64,000 nt of DNA from Aureimonas ureilytica (lineage in GTDB: Bacteria; Pseudomonadota; Alphaproteobacteria; Rhizobiales; Rhizobiaceae): assembly GCF_001475935.1 (NCBI RefSeq), contig NZ_LDQA01000056.1, forward strand, positions 1 to 64,000, in the 5' to 3' direction. The translations under genes and the position numbers were made by a program. A model generated the notes under the pieces. That model did no database searches and was not told where the DNA came from. It saw only the letters and a program-made list of their open reading frames with translations. Positions 8,877 to 18,280 of the stretch are shown piece after piece (the first letter of the stretch is position 1; every line of letters begins with the position of its first letter).

Positions 8877-9281
8877 GGCCAGCCTTTCGCGATCGGGAAA
8901 GCGCCGGGAGAACAAGGCTCCGCCGAAAGCGCTCTCACGTCCTGTCTTGCGCAGTCTCCATGCGGAGGGCGGATGCCGTTCTCGCCGGGAATGCTCGGGT
9001 GCAAGGCTGAGAACGATCGGCCTTGCCGGACGCTGGGCAGCGCCCGTCGGCGTCTCGCTTGGGGAGAGCGCAAGGCATCGAGCTTGGGGCGGGAGAAGAA
9101 CGGGAAACTGCCTGGAGGCAGGATCACCTTTTGTCGCCTCGCGCCGCCCTGTCGGGCCTCGGTCTCGCTCCTGCGAAACACCGCGAGGCAAGCTCTTAGG
9201 CTTTTCACATGCGCTTGAACAGCGCCGTCAGCCGAGCGGCAAGCGGGAAGGGCGGCGTGCGCCCTTCCGCGTCATGAAGGG
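8877..9281. other. Gene-free spacer upstream of eamA
   Basis: About 400 bases with no frame of convincing composition. It should carry the eamA promoter, but no clear boxes were recognised. Confidence 0.4.
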
Positions 9282-9464
9282 TTAGGCTGCCGGGCGGCGG
9301 CGCACATAGCCGGCCGAAACGGTGCGGCTGAGTTCCATTTCCAGTTCGCGCTGGCGCATGACGAGATTGCGCAGGGCCTGAAGCGTGTCGCCATCGACCT
9401 CGGCCAAGGCCAGTTCGATGGTGCGGTCGAGTTCGTCCGGGTTCTGTAGGGCGGGATGCGCCAT
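9282..9464 (-). CDS. Small conserved-looking hypothetical protein
   Basis: 60 residues from the ATG at 9464 (MAHPALQNPDELDRTIEL...), mostly alpha-helical and charged, ending VRRRPAA. A GGAG motif precedes this start, and the longer frame to 9557 is less likely. The heptad-like pattern around LQALRNLVMRQRELEMELSR suggests a short coiled coil. No function recognised. Confidence 0.55.
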   Translation of the reverse strand: MAHPALQNPDELDRTIELALAEVDGDTLQALRNLVMRQRELEMELSRTVSAGYVRRRPAA

Positions 9465-9639
9465 GGCTCGATCTCCGATTCTGATCGGGTCCAGCATCGC
9501 ATGGAGCTCTCTTGTGAAATCTTGCGTCTCGCTGGATTTCCCCTGCAAAATCAGCACGAAGCGCGTTTTAAATGTCTGGAAAACTCCGGTTTCGGCCTTG
9601 CCTTGCGAGGGCGGCGCACCAGGCTTTCTGGGGAATCAC

Positions 9640-9909
9640 TTAACGCGTCGGCGCGTGGAAGTCGGGCGGCTTGCGCGCGATCCAGCTGAGGAACCGCTCC
9701 AGCTTGGGATGGGCTGCCAGCGCCACGCCATCGGCCTCGAAGCGCGCCAGTTCGGCGTTGGTGAAGCTCGCATGAATGGTGCGATGGCAGATCGGGTGAA
9801 CCGGCACCGTGTCGCGCCCGCCCCGGCTTTTGGGCTTGGGGTGGTGCCACTCGACCTTTCGGCCGAGCGGGCGGCGGCAGAGCCAGCATTCGGATGGAAG
9901 AGCGCTCAT
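9640..9909 (-). CDS. Small HNH-type (zinc-binding) protein
   Basis: 89 residues from the ATG at 9909. It has a CWLC knuckle near residue 8, an EWHHPKPKSRGG segment and a CHRTIH segment, which together form an HNH/zinc-finger nuclease-like fold (Cys pair, His-His, then C..H). Small HNH proteins of this kind are widespread in Hyphomicrobiales with unknown substrates. It follows epmB on the same strand after a 55-base gap and could be co-transcribed. The frame upstream overlaps epmB and is not used. Confidence 0.7.
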   Translation of the reverse strand: MSALPSECWLCRRPLGRKVEWHHPKPKSRGGRDTVPVHPICHRTIHASFTNAELARFEADGVALAAHPKLERFLSWIARKPPDFHAPTR

Positions 9910-9964
9910 CGCCAAGAGATGAGTCCTCGCCGCCCCGCCTCGCAAGAGCCTGCGGCCAAAGGGA

Positions 9965-11014
9965 TCAGTCGTCGCCCTCGGCTGAGGGAGGATAGGCATG
10001 GCGCGCACCGGAGGGATCTTCCACCTGCCAGCCGTCGCCGTCCCCTTCCAGATAGGACGGTCCCACCGGAACCTTGCCGTAGCCGCCGGGAATGTCGAGC
10101 ACATAGGTCGGCTGGCACAGGCCCGAGACGCGCCCGCGTAACGCGCGCATCAGCGCTTGGCCCTCATGAAGGCTGGTGCGCAGATGGCCGGTGCCCGGCG
10201 CGAAATCGCCCTGATGAAGATAATAGGGCTTGATCCGGTTCTCCACGAAGCGGCGCATCAATTGCCCCAAAGTGTCCGCATCGTCGTTGACCCCGCGCAG
10301 GAGCACGCTCTGGCTCACCATCGGAAGGCCCGCATCCACCAGCCGCGCGATGGCAGCCTCGGCCTCGGGCGTGAACTCAAGTGGGTGGTTGGCATGAAGC
10401 GCGACGAAGACCGCGCCGGGAAAGCGCTTCAGCGCGGCCACCAACTCGGCTGAAACGCGGGACGGCTCCACCACGGGCACGCGCGTGTGAAAACGCAGAA
10501 CCTTGATGTGCGGGATCGCGCCGAGCCGGTCGCTCAAATGGGCCAGCCGGCGCGGCGACAGGGCGAAGGGATCGCCGCCCGTCACCACGACTTCCCAGAT
10601 CTCGGGATGGGCCGCGATATAGGCGAAGGCCGCGTCCAGCTCCGCGTCGGACAGGGTGCCGAGCCCTTCCGGGCCAACCATCTCGCGCCGGAAGCAGAAG
10701 CGGCAATAAACGGGGCAGACATGTAGCGGCTTCAGAAGCACGCGGTCGGGATAGCGATGGACGATGCCGGTGAGGGGCGAATGCGCGTCGTCACCGATCG
10801 GATCGGCCTCGTCTTCCGGCGCGTGGATCAGTTCCCTGATATCAGGCACGAATTGCAGGCCGATCGGATCGTCCGGCGCCTCGATCAAGGCCGCCATCTC
10901 GGCCGTGATCGACACGGCATAGCGGGAGGCGACCGCCGACAGGGCCTCCAGCCGCTCCTCCGGGGCAAGGCCCGCCTCCACCAGCGCCGCCGCGCTGCGA
11001 ACCGGCCGGCTCAC
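9965..11014 (-). CDS. epmB: EF-P lysine 2,3-aminomutase EpmB (radical SAM, KamA-like)
   Basis: 349-residue radical-SAM enzyme. The [4Fe-4S]-binding cysteines are C100, C104 and C107 in HVCPVYCRFCFRRE, and VVVTGGDPF follows as the SAM-binding glycine motif. The family isomerises (S)-alpha-lysine to (R)-beta-lysine, used to modify EF-P. The short length relative to catabolic KamA (over 400 residues) and the position directly after epmA support EpmB. The start is a GTG at 11014 whose GTGA overlaps the epmA stop codon, indicating translational coupling. The longer open frame is only epmA read out of frame. Confidence 0.92.
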   Translation of the reverse strand: MSRPVRSAAALVEAGLAPEERLEALSAVASRYAVSITAEMAALIEAPDDPIGLQFVPDIRELIHAPEDEADPIGDDAHSPLTGIVHRYPDRVLLKPLHVCPVYCRFCFRREMVGPEGLGTLSDAELDAAFAYIAAHPEIWEVVVTGGDPFALSPRRLAHLSDRLGAIPHIKVLRFHTRVPVVEPSRVSAELVAALKRFPGAVFVALHANHPLEFTPEAEAAIARLVDAGLPMVSQSVLLRGVNDDADTLGQLMRRFVENRIKPYYLHQGDFAPGTGHLRTSLHEGQALMRALRGRVSGLCQPTYVLDIPGGYGKVPVGPSYLEGDGDGWQVEDPSGARHAYPPSAEGDD

Positions 11015-12063
11015 GGCGCGAACTCCGCAACCGGCGTCCAGATCACATCGTCCACCCGGCTCGCTCCGAGCGCCAGCATGACGAGACGATCGAAGCCGAG
11101 CGCGATGCCGCTCGCCTCCGGCATGACGGCGAGGGCTTCGAGGAAATCTTCGTCCAGCGGATAGCGCTCGCCATAGACACGCTCCTTCTCGTCCATCTCG
11201 GCCAGAAGCCGGCGGCGCTGCTCGGCCGCATCCGTCAGCTCGCCGAAAGCGTTGGCAAGCTCGACGCCGCAGGCATAAAGTTCGAAACGCTCCGACACGC
11301 GCGGGTCGCGCGCCGAGCGGCGGGCGAGCGCGGCTTCGGCGGCCGGGTATTCGTCCAGGATCGTCGCGCGGCCATTGCCGATCATCGGCTCGACGCGCTC
11401 CACCAGCGCGCGGCTGAAGAGGTCGGCCCATGTATCGTCGGGCGTGGCGCGCAGCCCCGCGCCGCGCATGGCCTCGGCCAGCGCATCCCGGTCCGTGCCG
11501 CCAGCCTCGTCCACGCTGTCCAGAATGTCGAAGCCGACGAAGCGGCGGAAGGCCTCCGACACGCTCACCCGCTCAGGCTCGGCGAACGGGTCCGCCTCGC
11601 GCCCCCGGAAGCGGAAGCGCCCGATATCGGCCACCTCTGCGGCAAGGCGTAGGAGCGCCGCACTGTCCTCCATCAACCGGTCATAGGTCTCGCCGGCGCG
11701 ATACCATTCCAGCATGGTGAATTCGGGCGAATGCAGCGCGCCCCGCTCGCGGTTGCGATAGACCGGGGCGAAGGTGAAGAGTCTCTGCTCGCCGGCGGCC
11801 AGCAGTTTCTTGCAGGCAAATTCCGGTGATGTGTGGAGATAGAGCAGCTGGCGCTCGCCGTCGATGCGCAGCATTTCGGTGGCGAAGGCGGCAAGATGCG
11901 CCTCGTTTCCGGGCGAGACCTGAAGCGCCGCCGTCTCGACCTCCACGAAGTCCTGCGCCTCGAAAGCCGCGCGGAAGGCGGCCTTGATCCGGCCCCGAGC
12001 CAGAAGGCGCGGGCGGCGGTCGGCATGGACGTGAGGGGTCCACCAGGGGGATCGGTCGGTCAT
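11011..12063 (-). CDS. epmA: EF-P--(R)-beta-lysine ligase EpmA (GenX/PoxA)
   Basis: 350-residue class II lysyl-tRNA-synthetase paralogue lacking the anticodon-binding domain. Class II motif 2 is visible as FAPVYRNRERGALHSPEFTMLEWY, and motif 3 as ASGIALGFDRLVMLALG near the C-terminus. EpmA attaches beta-lysine to a conserved lysine of EF-P. The ATG at 12063 is chosen because the upstream frame extends into the intergenic region shared with the EF-P gene. It is divergent from efp (103 bases between starts) and overlaps epmB by four bases, forming a complete modification locus. The EF-P lysine hydroxylase EpmC is not seen. Confidence 0.94.
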   Translation of the reverse strand: MTDRSPWWTPHVHADRRPRLLARGRIKAAFRAAFEAQDFVEVETAALQVSPGNEAHLAAFATEMLRIDGERQLLYLHTSPEFACKKLLAAGEQRLFTFAPVYRNRERGALHSPEFTMLEWYRAGETYDRLMEDSAALLRLAAEVADIGRFRFRGREADPFAEPERVSVSEAFRRFVGFDILDSVDEAGGTDRDALAEAMRGAGLRATPDDTWADLFSRALVERVEPMIGNGRATILDEYPAAEAALARRSARDPRVSERFELYACGVELANAFGELTDAAEQRRRLLAEMDEKERVYGERYPLDEDFLEALAVMPEASGIALGFDRLVMLALGASRVDDVIWTPVAEFAP

Positions 12064-12166
12064 ATCGGCTGAAACTCGGAAAGTCCGTGGCGGCTGGCGG
12101 ATGGGCCGAAGATGGGTTAGGCCGCTCCCCAGCCATATCCAAGGCCATTCATAAGGAACAAGACCC

Positions 12167-12736
12167 GTGAAGGTGATCGCCAGCTCGCTCCGCAAGGGGA
12201 ACGTCGTCGAACGCGAAGACGGCAAGCTCTATGTCATTCTCTTTGCCGAGAACATTCATCCTGGCAAGGGCACGCCCGTCACCCAGCTCGACATGCGCCG
12301 CATTTCGGACGGCACCAAAGTGTCGGAGCGCTACCGCACGACCGAACAGGTGGAGCGCGCCTTCGTGGAAGAGCGCGACCACACGTTCCTCTACACGGAC
12401 GGCGAAGGCTTCCACTTCATGAACCCGGAAAGCTTCGAGCAGCTGGCCGTGCCTGAATCGGTGATCGGCGATGCCGCGCCCTATCTTCAGGAAGGCATGA
12501 CGGTTCAACTCTCGGTCTATGACAACAGCGCCATCGCGATCGAGCTGCCGCAGCGCGCGATCTACGAAGTGGTCGAGACCGAGCCCACCACCAAGGGCCA
12601 GACGGCCTCCTCGTCCTACAAGCCGGCTGTCCTGTCGAACGGCGTGCGCACGCTCGTTCCCCCGCATATCGCGACCGGTACCCGCATCGTCGTCATGACG
12701 GCGGACGGCTCCTATGTCGAGCGCGCCAAGGACTGA
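12167..12736 (+). CDS. efp: Elongation factor P, epm-linked paralogue
   Basis: 189 residues with the three beta-barrel domains of EF-P, which rescues ribosomes stalled at polyproline. The modifiable lysine is K34 in HPGKGTP at the tip of domain I. C-terminal conserved segments include [16 protein letters not shown]. It is divergent from epmAB, so it is the obvious modification substrate. It is clearly diverged from the second EF-P at 37010, which resembles the canonical rhizobial protein more closely. Its loop has [10 protein letters not shown] where the other has [10 protein letters not shown]. Confidence 0.95.
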   Translation: MKVIASSLRKGNVVEREDGKLYVILFAENIHPGKGTPVTQLDMRRISDGTKVSERYRTTEQVERAFVEERDHTFLYTDGEGFHFMNPESFEQLAVPESVIGDAAPYLQEGMTVQLSVYDNSAIAIELPQRAIYEVVETEPTTKGQTASSSYKPAVLSNGVRTLVPPHIATGTRIVVMTADGSYVERAKD

Positions 12737-12956
12737 TATCGAAGGTGGCGGGTCGCAATCGCCTGGCGCCCTGCTTTCCCCTCGCTTCGAGCGCCGCCTG
12801 GTGAGGCGGCGTTAACCCTCCTGCGCGACAGTCGTCCCAGTGCCGAAGACGGGTCTTCGGCGGGCGTCGTCGCGCGAGGGAATTCGTGGATATGTCTTCG
12901 TTCGCAGCTTGGGGCAGGGGATCGCGGCCCGCCAGGCCCAAGGGGCTGAGCGCGCG

Positions 12957-14234
12957 ATGAGCGATCTCGCCCTAGCCTCGCCTTCGCAAACGGCGTCCGC
13001 CGAAGCGGTCTATGCCCTGCGCACGGTGCTGGCGACACTGATCCTCACGGTCGGCTTCGTCAGCCTCACGCCCTATGCCTCGATCTATACGGGCGATGCG
13101 GGCGGCAATATCCTGAACCAGCTCGGCTACGGGCTGCTCGCTCTGATCGTCATGGTCGGCCATCTCGTCTTCACCGAGCGGCGCGTGGCGCGCGCGCTCC
13201 TGCGCCCGAGTTGGGTGCTTCTTCTGGGATGGTTAGCACTCTCCTCCCTCCAGACGGCGGACCCGGCCGACACGTTTCGCGGCGTCGTGTTTGCCGGCAT
13301 CTCCATGCTCGCCGTCACCGGGGCGCTCTGCCTGCCGCCGGACGGGCGCTCCCTGCGTATCGCGCTCGGGTTCGCGGTCATGACGGCGCTGGTCATGTCC
13401 TATGCCGGCGTCTTCATCTGGCCGAGCCTCGGCCGGCATGTCGGCGATGTCCATGCCGGGCTCTGGCGTGGCATCTACAGCCACAAGAACGTCGCGGGCG
13501 CGGCCATGGCGGTGTTCTTCTTCGCGGGCGTCTATCTCTTCCGCATGAAGAGCCACATGATCGGACTCCTGATCATGCTTCTGTCGGCCGTCTTCATCCT
13601 GCGAACGGGGTCGAAGACCTCGCTCGGCCTCACCATTATCGTCTTCGTCGTGGTCATGTCCGCCCATGTTTCGAAGGTGCGGGCCGCGCCGGTGATCGTG
13701 GCGCTGCTGGCGCTTCTGGGCGCGGCTTATTTCACCATCGGCACCGTCCTGTTTTCCTTTTCCCGCGAGATCGTACAGGCCATCGCGCCCGGCACGAGCT
13801 TCACCGGGCGTCTCGAGCTTTGGCGCATGGCGCTCGGCGCGATGGAAGGGCATGGCTGGACGGGCTATGGGCACGGCGCCTTCTGGACGCTCGCCAATCT
13901 GATCCATCAGGAGATCCCGATGGAATTCTCCTGGGACCCGCGCGGCGCCGTGAACGCGCATGAGGGCTATCTCGACATTGCCCTGTCGGTCGGCTGGCCG
14001 GGGCTGATCCTGGCGCTCTGGGTGCTCGTCGGCGCGCCGCTGAAATCCTATCTCCATGTGGCGCCAGGGCGCGAAAGCACACGACTGGCCGATTTCTTCC
14101 TGATGTCGCTTCTGTTTCTGCTGCTGAACGCCATGCTCGAAAGCTTCTTCTTCGAACGCGCCAACTCGCTCTGGGTCATGACCTTCTTCGTCGTGGCCGG
14201 GCTCAATCTCCTCGGCCGCTTCCGCACGGACTGA
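12957..14234 (+). CDS. O-antigen ligase / polysaccharide polymerase-like membrane protein (Wzy_C, ExoQ-like)
   Basis: 425 residues with about ten or more hydrophobic helices. The central region carries WRGIYSHKNVAG, and the C-terminal part has SFTGRLELWRMALGAMEGHGWTGYGHGAF and NAHEGYLDIALSVGWPG, a pattern typical of the Wzy_C/O-antigen-ligase family and of rhizobial ExoQ. It probably polymerises or ligates a surface polysaccharide in the inner membrane. The ATG at 12957 is preferred over the longer frame from 12840 because the extension is charged and non-membrane. No other polysaccharide genes lie nearby, so the product is unknown. Confidence 0.82.
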   Translation: MSDLALASPSQTASAEAVYALRTVLATLILTVGFVSLTPYASIYTGDAGGNILNQLGYGLLALIVMVGHLVFTERRVARALLRPSWVLLLGWLALSSLQTADPADTFRGVVFAGISMLAVTGALCLPPDGRSLRIALGFAVMTALVMSYAGVFIWPSLGRHVGDVHAGLWRGIYSHKNVAGAAMAVFFFAGVYLFRMKSHMIGLLIMLLSAVFILRTGSKTSLGLTIIVFVVVMSAHVSKVRAAPVIVALLALLGAAYFTIGTVLFSFSREIVQAIAPGTSFTGRLELWRMALGAMEGHGWTGYGHGAFWTLANLIHQEIPMEFSWDPRGAVNAHEGYLDIALSVGWPGLILALWVLVGAPLKSYLHVAPGRESTRLADFFLMSLLFLLLNAMLESFFFERANSLWVMTFFVVAGLNLLGRFRTD

Positions 14235-14251
14235 GCCGCGCGACCTCAAGC

Positions 14252-14295
14252 AAAAGGCGCCGAGCCCGTGCGGGCCCGACGCCTTTCTTGTTTTT
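14252..14295. terminator. Bidirectional terminator between the ligase-like gene and the KGG gene
   Basis: A long stem (AAAGGCG...CGCCTTT with GCCCG/CGGGC inner pairing) between two convergent genes. It is followed by a T-rich run on the plus strand and a weaker one on the minus strand. Confidence 0.8.
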
Positions 14296-14310
14296 GCCGT
14301 CGCAGATCGT

Positions 14311-14610
14311 TCAGCGATGCCCGCCGGAGGCCTCGCCGCCCTTGCGCCCGGCCTCGGCCGCGCGTTCGGGGTCGTTCTTGAAATTGCCGCCCGAGGCTTC
14401 ACCGCCCTTGTGGCCGGCTTCTGCCGCGCGCTCCGGGTCGTTCTTGAAATTGCCGCCCGAAACTTGACCGCCCTTGTGCCCGGCCTCGGCCGCGCGTTCG
14501 GGATCGTTCTTGAAATTGCCGCCGGAGTTCTGTCCTCCCTTGTGGCCGGCTTCGGACGCCTTCTCACGGTCGTTGGCGAAATTTCCTGGATTCTGATTCT
14601 GCGTTGCCAT
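14311..14610 (-). CDS. KGG-repeat general stress protein
   Basis: 99 residues built almost entirely of four tandem 22-residue repeats of the type GGNFKNDPERAAEAGHKGGE, very hydrophilic and glycine-rich. It belongs to the stress-induced KGG family (GsiB, YciG, con-10-like), thought to act as hydrophilins in desiccation or stationary phase. The gene is preceded by an EcfG-type promoter (14640-14664), fitting general-stress control. The DNA repeats are 66 bases long and well conserved, making copy-number slippage possible. Confidence 0.9.
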   Translation of the reverse strand: MATQNQNPGNFANDREKASEAGHKGGQNSGGNFKNDPERAAEAGHKGGQVSGGNFKNDPERAAEAGHKGGEASGGNFKNDPERAAEAGRKGGEASGGHR

Positions 14611-14639
14611 GATGGCACTCCCTGTTCGTGTGGCTGAAA

Positions 14640-14664
14640 AACGGGAATACTCGTCGCGCGTTCC
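14640..14664 (-). promoter_or_regulatory. EcfG (sigma-EcfG/RpoE2)-type promoter for the KGG gene
   Basis: On the minus strand GGAAC (14664-14660) and CGTT (14643-14640) are separated by exactly 16 bases, an exact match to the alphaproteobacterial general-stress sigma consensus GGAAC-N16/17-CGTT. The predicted transcript start is about 20 bases before the KGG start codon. Confidence 0.8.
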
Positions 14665-15028
14665 GAATGAACTGTTTTCGTATGACGTATTGAGCCGGGT
14701 ATATTGTCTTCTTAAGTTGCTTCGACGGCTATATAGAATTCTGCAAGTTTTAATCTTTCAAAGCCCTGTGTCGCATCTTCCGTAAGGTCATTGGCGCGCG
14801 ACAGACTTACGGGCGAAATTTCATCGTGAAGTTTTCATAACGCTTGGCGTGCCGCGCAAGCCACGGTTTCCGCTGATGTCTTTCCCAAGAGGTGTTTTTC
14901 GCAAGCGCTGCTCGAGAGAAAACTGCGCGCAATTTTCAGGATGGGATTGAGCCTCTGATAAGAACGGCCGCCCCAATTGTCCGCCGAAAGCCCTCCAGAA
15001 GGCCGTTCGGGCGAACGGACATACTCGC
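14665..15028. other. AT-rich spacer between the KGG gene and the chemoreceptor
   Basis: About 360 bases with clearly lower GC than the flanking genes around 14690-14770. No gene was recognised. It should contain the chemoreceptor promoter. Confidence 0.5.
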
Positions 15029-16996
15029 ATGAAACTGACCATCCGTACCAAACTCGCAGCCACGTTCGGTGCCGTCCTGCTTCTGACCGGCGGGGTCGGC
15101 TTTTCCAGCCTCCTCGCGCTGGAGGCCGGTCGCCAAACCATGGACGAGTTCACGCATCGGCCCTTCCAGATGGTGCAGGCGACCATCGGACTTTCGGGTG
15201 ATCTGGAGCGCATCCATCGCATCGTGCGCGCGGCCTATTCCACCGTGAAGCCGGCCGATCTCAGCGCCGATTATGCCCAGGCCTGGCGGGCGCTGGACGA
15301 GCACATGACGCGCTACGAGGCCGCGCGCTCGCAAGGGGCAACAGGGCAGGGAACCGACCTTGCCGAACTCGTACGCGCCCTGCGGCCGGTCTCCGACCAG
15401 GCCTTCGCCCATGCCTCGAAAGCCGATCTCTGGGCCGTGGCCGGCGCGCGCAGCGCACTCGCTCCCATCGAAAAGGATTTGACGGGCAAGTTGCGCATGG
15501 TGCGCAGCCAACTGGCTGGCAAGGGCGATACGGGTTTCGCCGCGCGCCAGACGCTTTCGGATATCGAGACCAATATGATCGAGGCCCGCCTGTCGCTGGT
15601 GGACCTTCTCGCCACTGCCGATCCCATAGCGCGGCAGGCCGCGTTCGAGCGGTTCGAGGCGCTGAAGAAACTGGTGAGTCGCAAATTCGGCGATCTCAAT
15701 GCCATGGCGCCGATCGGAACGGAGCGCATGATCGGCCAGCTTCTGGACACCTGGAACCGCGCCTATGACGAGATGGTCCCGCTGGTGCAGGAGGGGATGA
15801 AGGCGCGTGCGACCGAGGCGACGCACTATCTCGAAACCGTGCAGCGGCCTGCCGCCGAGCGGGTGCAGGCCCGGCTGGACGAGTTGACCGGTGAGGCGCA
15901 GGAGGCCGCGCGGGGCTTTGCCGCACAGGCCGAACAAAGCTACGAACACACGCGCAACACGCTTCTGGCGCTGATCGGCGCGGCCCTCCTTTTGGGCGTC
16001 GGCATGATGCTGTGGCTCACCCATTCGATCGCGGTTCGCCTGCGCCGCACGCTGCGCTGCGTATCCGCCATCGGCGGGGGAGATTTGACGCAGCGGCTGG
16101 AGGCCGCCGGCTCGGACGAGATCGCCGATCTGCAACGTGCCATGGCGGAGATGACGGAGAACCTGTCGCGAATCGTCTCGAACGTGCGCGCCTCGTCGGA
16201 TCTGGTGGCCGCTGGGTCGGTGCGCTCGGCGCGAACATCCGGCACGCTCTCAGCGGGCTCCAGCGAGCAGGCCTCGGCGAGCGAACAGGCGTCCAGCGCC
16301 ATCGAGGAGATGAGCGCCAACATCCGCCAGACGGCGGAGAATGCGGCGCACACCGAAACCATCGCCCGTCTCGTGCGCGAGCACGCGGCGTCGACCCAAG
16401 AGGCCGTATTGCAATCCGTCGAAGCCATGAAGACGATCGCGCAGTCGGTCGGCGCGATCGGCGAGATCGCGCGCCAGACCGATCTTCTGGCGCTCAACGC
16501 CGCGATCGAGGCCGCGCGCGCCGGCTCGTCCGGCAGGGGCTTCGCCGTGGTGGCGGCCGAGGTTCGTAAGCTTGCGGAGCGCTCGCAGATGGCGGCCCGG
16601 CAGGCCGCCAGCGTGTCCGCCGATACGCTCGGCATCGCCGAAGGGGCCGGGGCGCGGCTGGCCCGGTTGATGCCCGAGATCAGCCGAACCAGCGAGCTTG
16701 TGTCGGAAATCTCGGCGGCCTGCCGTGAGCAGGCGATCGGCACGCAGCAGATCGCCGAGGCGATCCAGCTACTGGATCAGGTGACCCAGGCCAATGCCGC
16801 CGCCGCCGGCGACATGTCCCACACCGCCGCCAACCTGTCGGACGAGGCGGGCCAGTTGGCCCACACGATGGAATTCTTCCGCATCGGCTGCGAGAGCGAA
16901 CAGGCGGAGCCGGCGTCACCCGACGACTCGCCCGCCCCACTCGAAGGGACCGGCGAGAAGGACGCTTTCGACCCTCGGCTGCGCCACGCGGCCTGA
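15029..16996 (+). CDS. Methyl-accepting chemotaxis protein
   Basis: 655-residue transmembrane chemoreceptor. A first membrane helix lies at about 10-30, a helical periplasmic sensing region of roughly 280 residues follows, and a second helix ([17 protein letters not shown]) lies near 312-330. HAMP comes next, then the cytoplasmic signalling domain, whose hairpin tip is [23 protein letters not shown]...[16 protein letters not shown]. No C-terminal pentapeptide for CheR docking is present; the tail ends DPRLRHAA. The ligand cannot be inferred, and no che genes occur in the window. Confidence 0.95.
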   Translation: MKLTIRTKLAATFGAVLLLTGGVGFSSLLALEAGRQTMDEFTHRPFQMVQATIGLSGDLERIHRIVRAAYSTVKPADLSADYAQAWRALDEHMTRYEAARSQGATGQGTDLAELVRALRPVSDQAFAHASKADLWAVAGARSALAPIEKDLTGKLRMVRSQLAGKGDTGFAARQTLSDIETNMIEARLSLVDLLATADPIARQAAFERFEALKKLVSRKFGDLNAMAPIGTERMIGQLLDTWNRAYDEMVPLVQEGMKARATEATHYLETVQRPAAERVQARLDELTGEAQEAARGFAAQAEQSYEHTRNTLLALIGAALLLGVGMMLWLTHSIAVRLRRTLRCVSAIGGGDLTQRLEAAGSDEIADLQRAMAEMTENLSRIVSNVRASSDLVAAGSVRSARTSGTLSAGSSEQASASEQASSAIEEMSANIRQTAENAAHTETIARLVREHAASTQEAVLQSVEAMKTIAQSVGAIGEIARQTDLLALNAAIEAARAGSSGRGFAVVAAEVRKLAERSQMAARQAASVSADTLGIAEGAGARLARLMPEISRTSELVSEISAACREQAIGTQQIAEAIQLLDQVTQANAAAAGDMSHTAANLSDEAGQLAHTMEFFRIGCESEQAEPASPDDSPAPLEGTGEKDAFDPRLRHAA

Positions 16997-17072
16997 CAGG
17001 CCCGCAGGAGAGGTTGACGGCGCGGCACCCGCTCATCCGTTCGGCGCGTGTTCGGTGTTCCGCTCGCAGCGA

Positions 17073-17094
17073 GCCCAAGCGTCTGCGCTTGGGC
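17073..17094. terminator. Hairpin between convergent chemoreceptor and hemH genes
   Basis: Perfect 9-bp stem GCCCAAGCG/CGCTTGGGC with a 4-base loop between two convergent genes. No T-tract follows on either strand, so it may end transcription only weakly. Confidence 0.4.
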
Positions 17095-17103
17095 ACCCGG
17101 CCT

Positions 17104-18165
17104 TCAGCCGACCCAGCCGCGCAATTCGCGCCGCACCATATGCTCGATCACGTCCATTCCCGGCCCCGAATCGTTGAGGCAGGGGATATGGGCAAAATGC
17201 GTGCCGCCGTTTTCGTGGAAGATTTCGCCGGCTTCCCCCGCGATTTCTTCCAGCGTTTCCAGGCAGTCCGACACGAAGCCGGGGTTGAGCACGGCGATCT
17301 TCTTGATCCCCTGTTTGGCCAGCGCCTCCACGGTCTTGTCGGTGTAGGGCTGGAGCCATTCTTCCGGCCCGAAGCGCGACTGGAAGGTCGTCATCAGCCG
17401 CCCCTTGGCCCAGCCGAGGCGCTCCTCCAGAAGCCGCGAGGTCTTCTGGCAATGGCAGTGATAGGGATCGCCCTTGCGGAAATAGCTCTGCGGAATGCCG
17501 TGATAGGAGGTGATGACGCGCTCGGGCTCGAAGTCGAGTGTGGCGAGATGCGTCTCGATCGAGCGCGCCAGGGCGTCGATGTAGATCGGCTCGTCGTGAT
17601 AGGCGGGCACCGTGCGCGAAGCCGGCATCCAGCGCTTCGACATGAGGTGCTCGAAGAACTTGTCGTTCACCGTCGCCGTGGTCGAAGCCGAATATTGCGG
17701 GTAGAGCGGGAAGCAGAGAATGCGCTCGCAGCCCTGTGCCATCAGCGCGTCCACCCGCTCGGCGATGGAGGGATTGCCGTAGCGCATCGCCCAGTCCACC
17801 ACGATGGTAGCCTCGCCCGACAGGCGCTCGGCGAGCTTCTCCCCTTGCGCGCGCGTGAAGGTGCGCAGCGGGCTTTCGTTGCGCTCCTTGTTCCAGATCT
17901 GCTCATAGGCATGGCCGGATTTCTTCGGCCGCGTGTTGAGGACGATGCCGTAGAGGATCGGATACCAGGCGGCGCGCGGCCATTCGATCACGCGCTTGTC
18001 CGACAGGAACTCCTTGAGATAACGCCGCATCGGCTTGAAATCGGTGCCATCGGGCGTGCCCAGATTGACGAGAAGCACGCCGACCTTCTTCGCCTTGACC
18101 GGAGGATGGCCGACAGGAAGCGGGCCGATGGCAGTGCTGGCGAGCGTGGGGGCGTGAGCGTTCAT
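17104..18165 (-). CDS. hemH: Ferrochelatase
   Basis: 353 residues. Inserts Fe2+ into protoporphyrin IX, the last step of protoheme synthesis, at the inner membrane face. The N-terminal VGVLLVNLGTPD, the catalytic histidine in SYHGIPQSYFRKGDPYHCHCQ and the conserved C-terminal NPGFVSDCLETLEEI with the metal-site glutamate are all present. Length is normal. It stands alone, convergent with the chemoreceptor gene and downstream of the omp10 terminator. Confidence 0.97.
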   Translation of the reverse strand: MNAHAPTLASTAIGPLPVGHPPVKAKKVGVLLVNLGTPDGTDFKPMRRYLKEFLSDKRVIEWPRAAWYPILYGIVLNTRPKKSGHAYEQIWNKERNESPLRTFTRAQGEKLAERLSGEATIVVDWAMRYGNPSIAERVDALMAQGCERILCFPLYPQYSASTTATVNDKFFEHLMSKRWMPASRTVPAYHDEPIYIDALARSIETHLATLDFEPERVITSYHGIPQSYFRKGDPYHCHCQKTSRLLEERLGWAKGRLMTTFQSRFGPEEWLQPYTDKTVEALAKQGIKKIAVLNPGFVSDCLETLEEIAGEAGEIFHENGGTHFAHIPCLNDSGPGMDVIEHMVRRELRGWVG

Positions 18166-18200
18166 GACAGGTCCGGGACGTGAGCGATGCGAGGGCCGAC

Positions 18201-18240
18201 GAAAGCAAAGCGGCGGCGCCCTCTCGCGAGGGCGCCGCCG
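18201..18240 (-). terminator. Terminator of the omp10-type gene
   Basis: A perfect 13-bp GC-rich stem (18211-18223 with 18228-18240) and a 4-base loop, followed on the minus strand by a T-rich stretch. It separates the lipoprotein gene from hemH. Confidence 0.75.
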
Positions 18241-18280
18241 GGCATATGGGAGCCGGATCGGCAGCTGGCAATGGAGGCGG

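Noticed and set aside
12792-12811. Hairpin CGCCGCC/GGCGGCG after the first efp as a terminator
   Set aside because: Only seven pairs and no T-tract; too weak to call.
14311-14600. CRISPR-like repeat array
   Set aside because: The regular repeats lie within a reading frame encoding KGG repeats, with no spacers and no cas genes.
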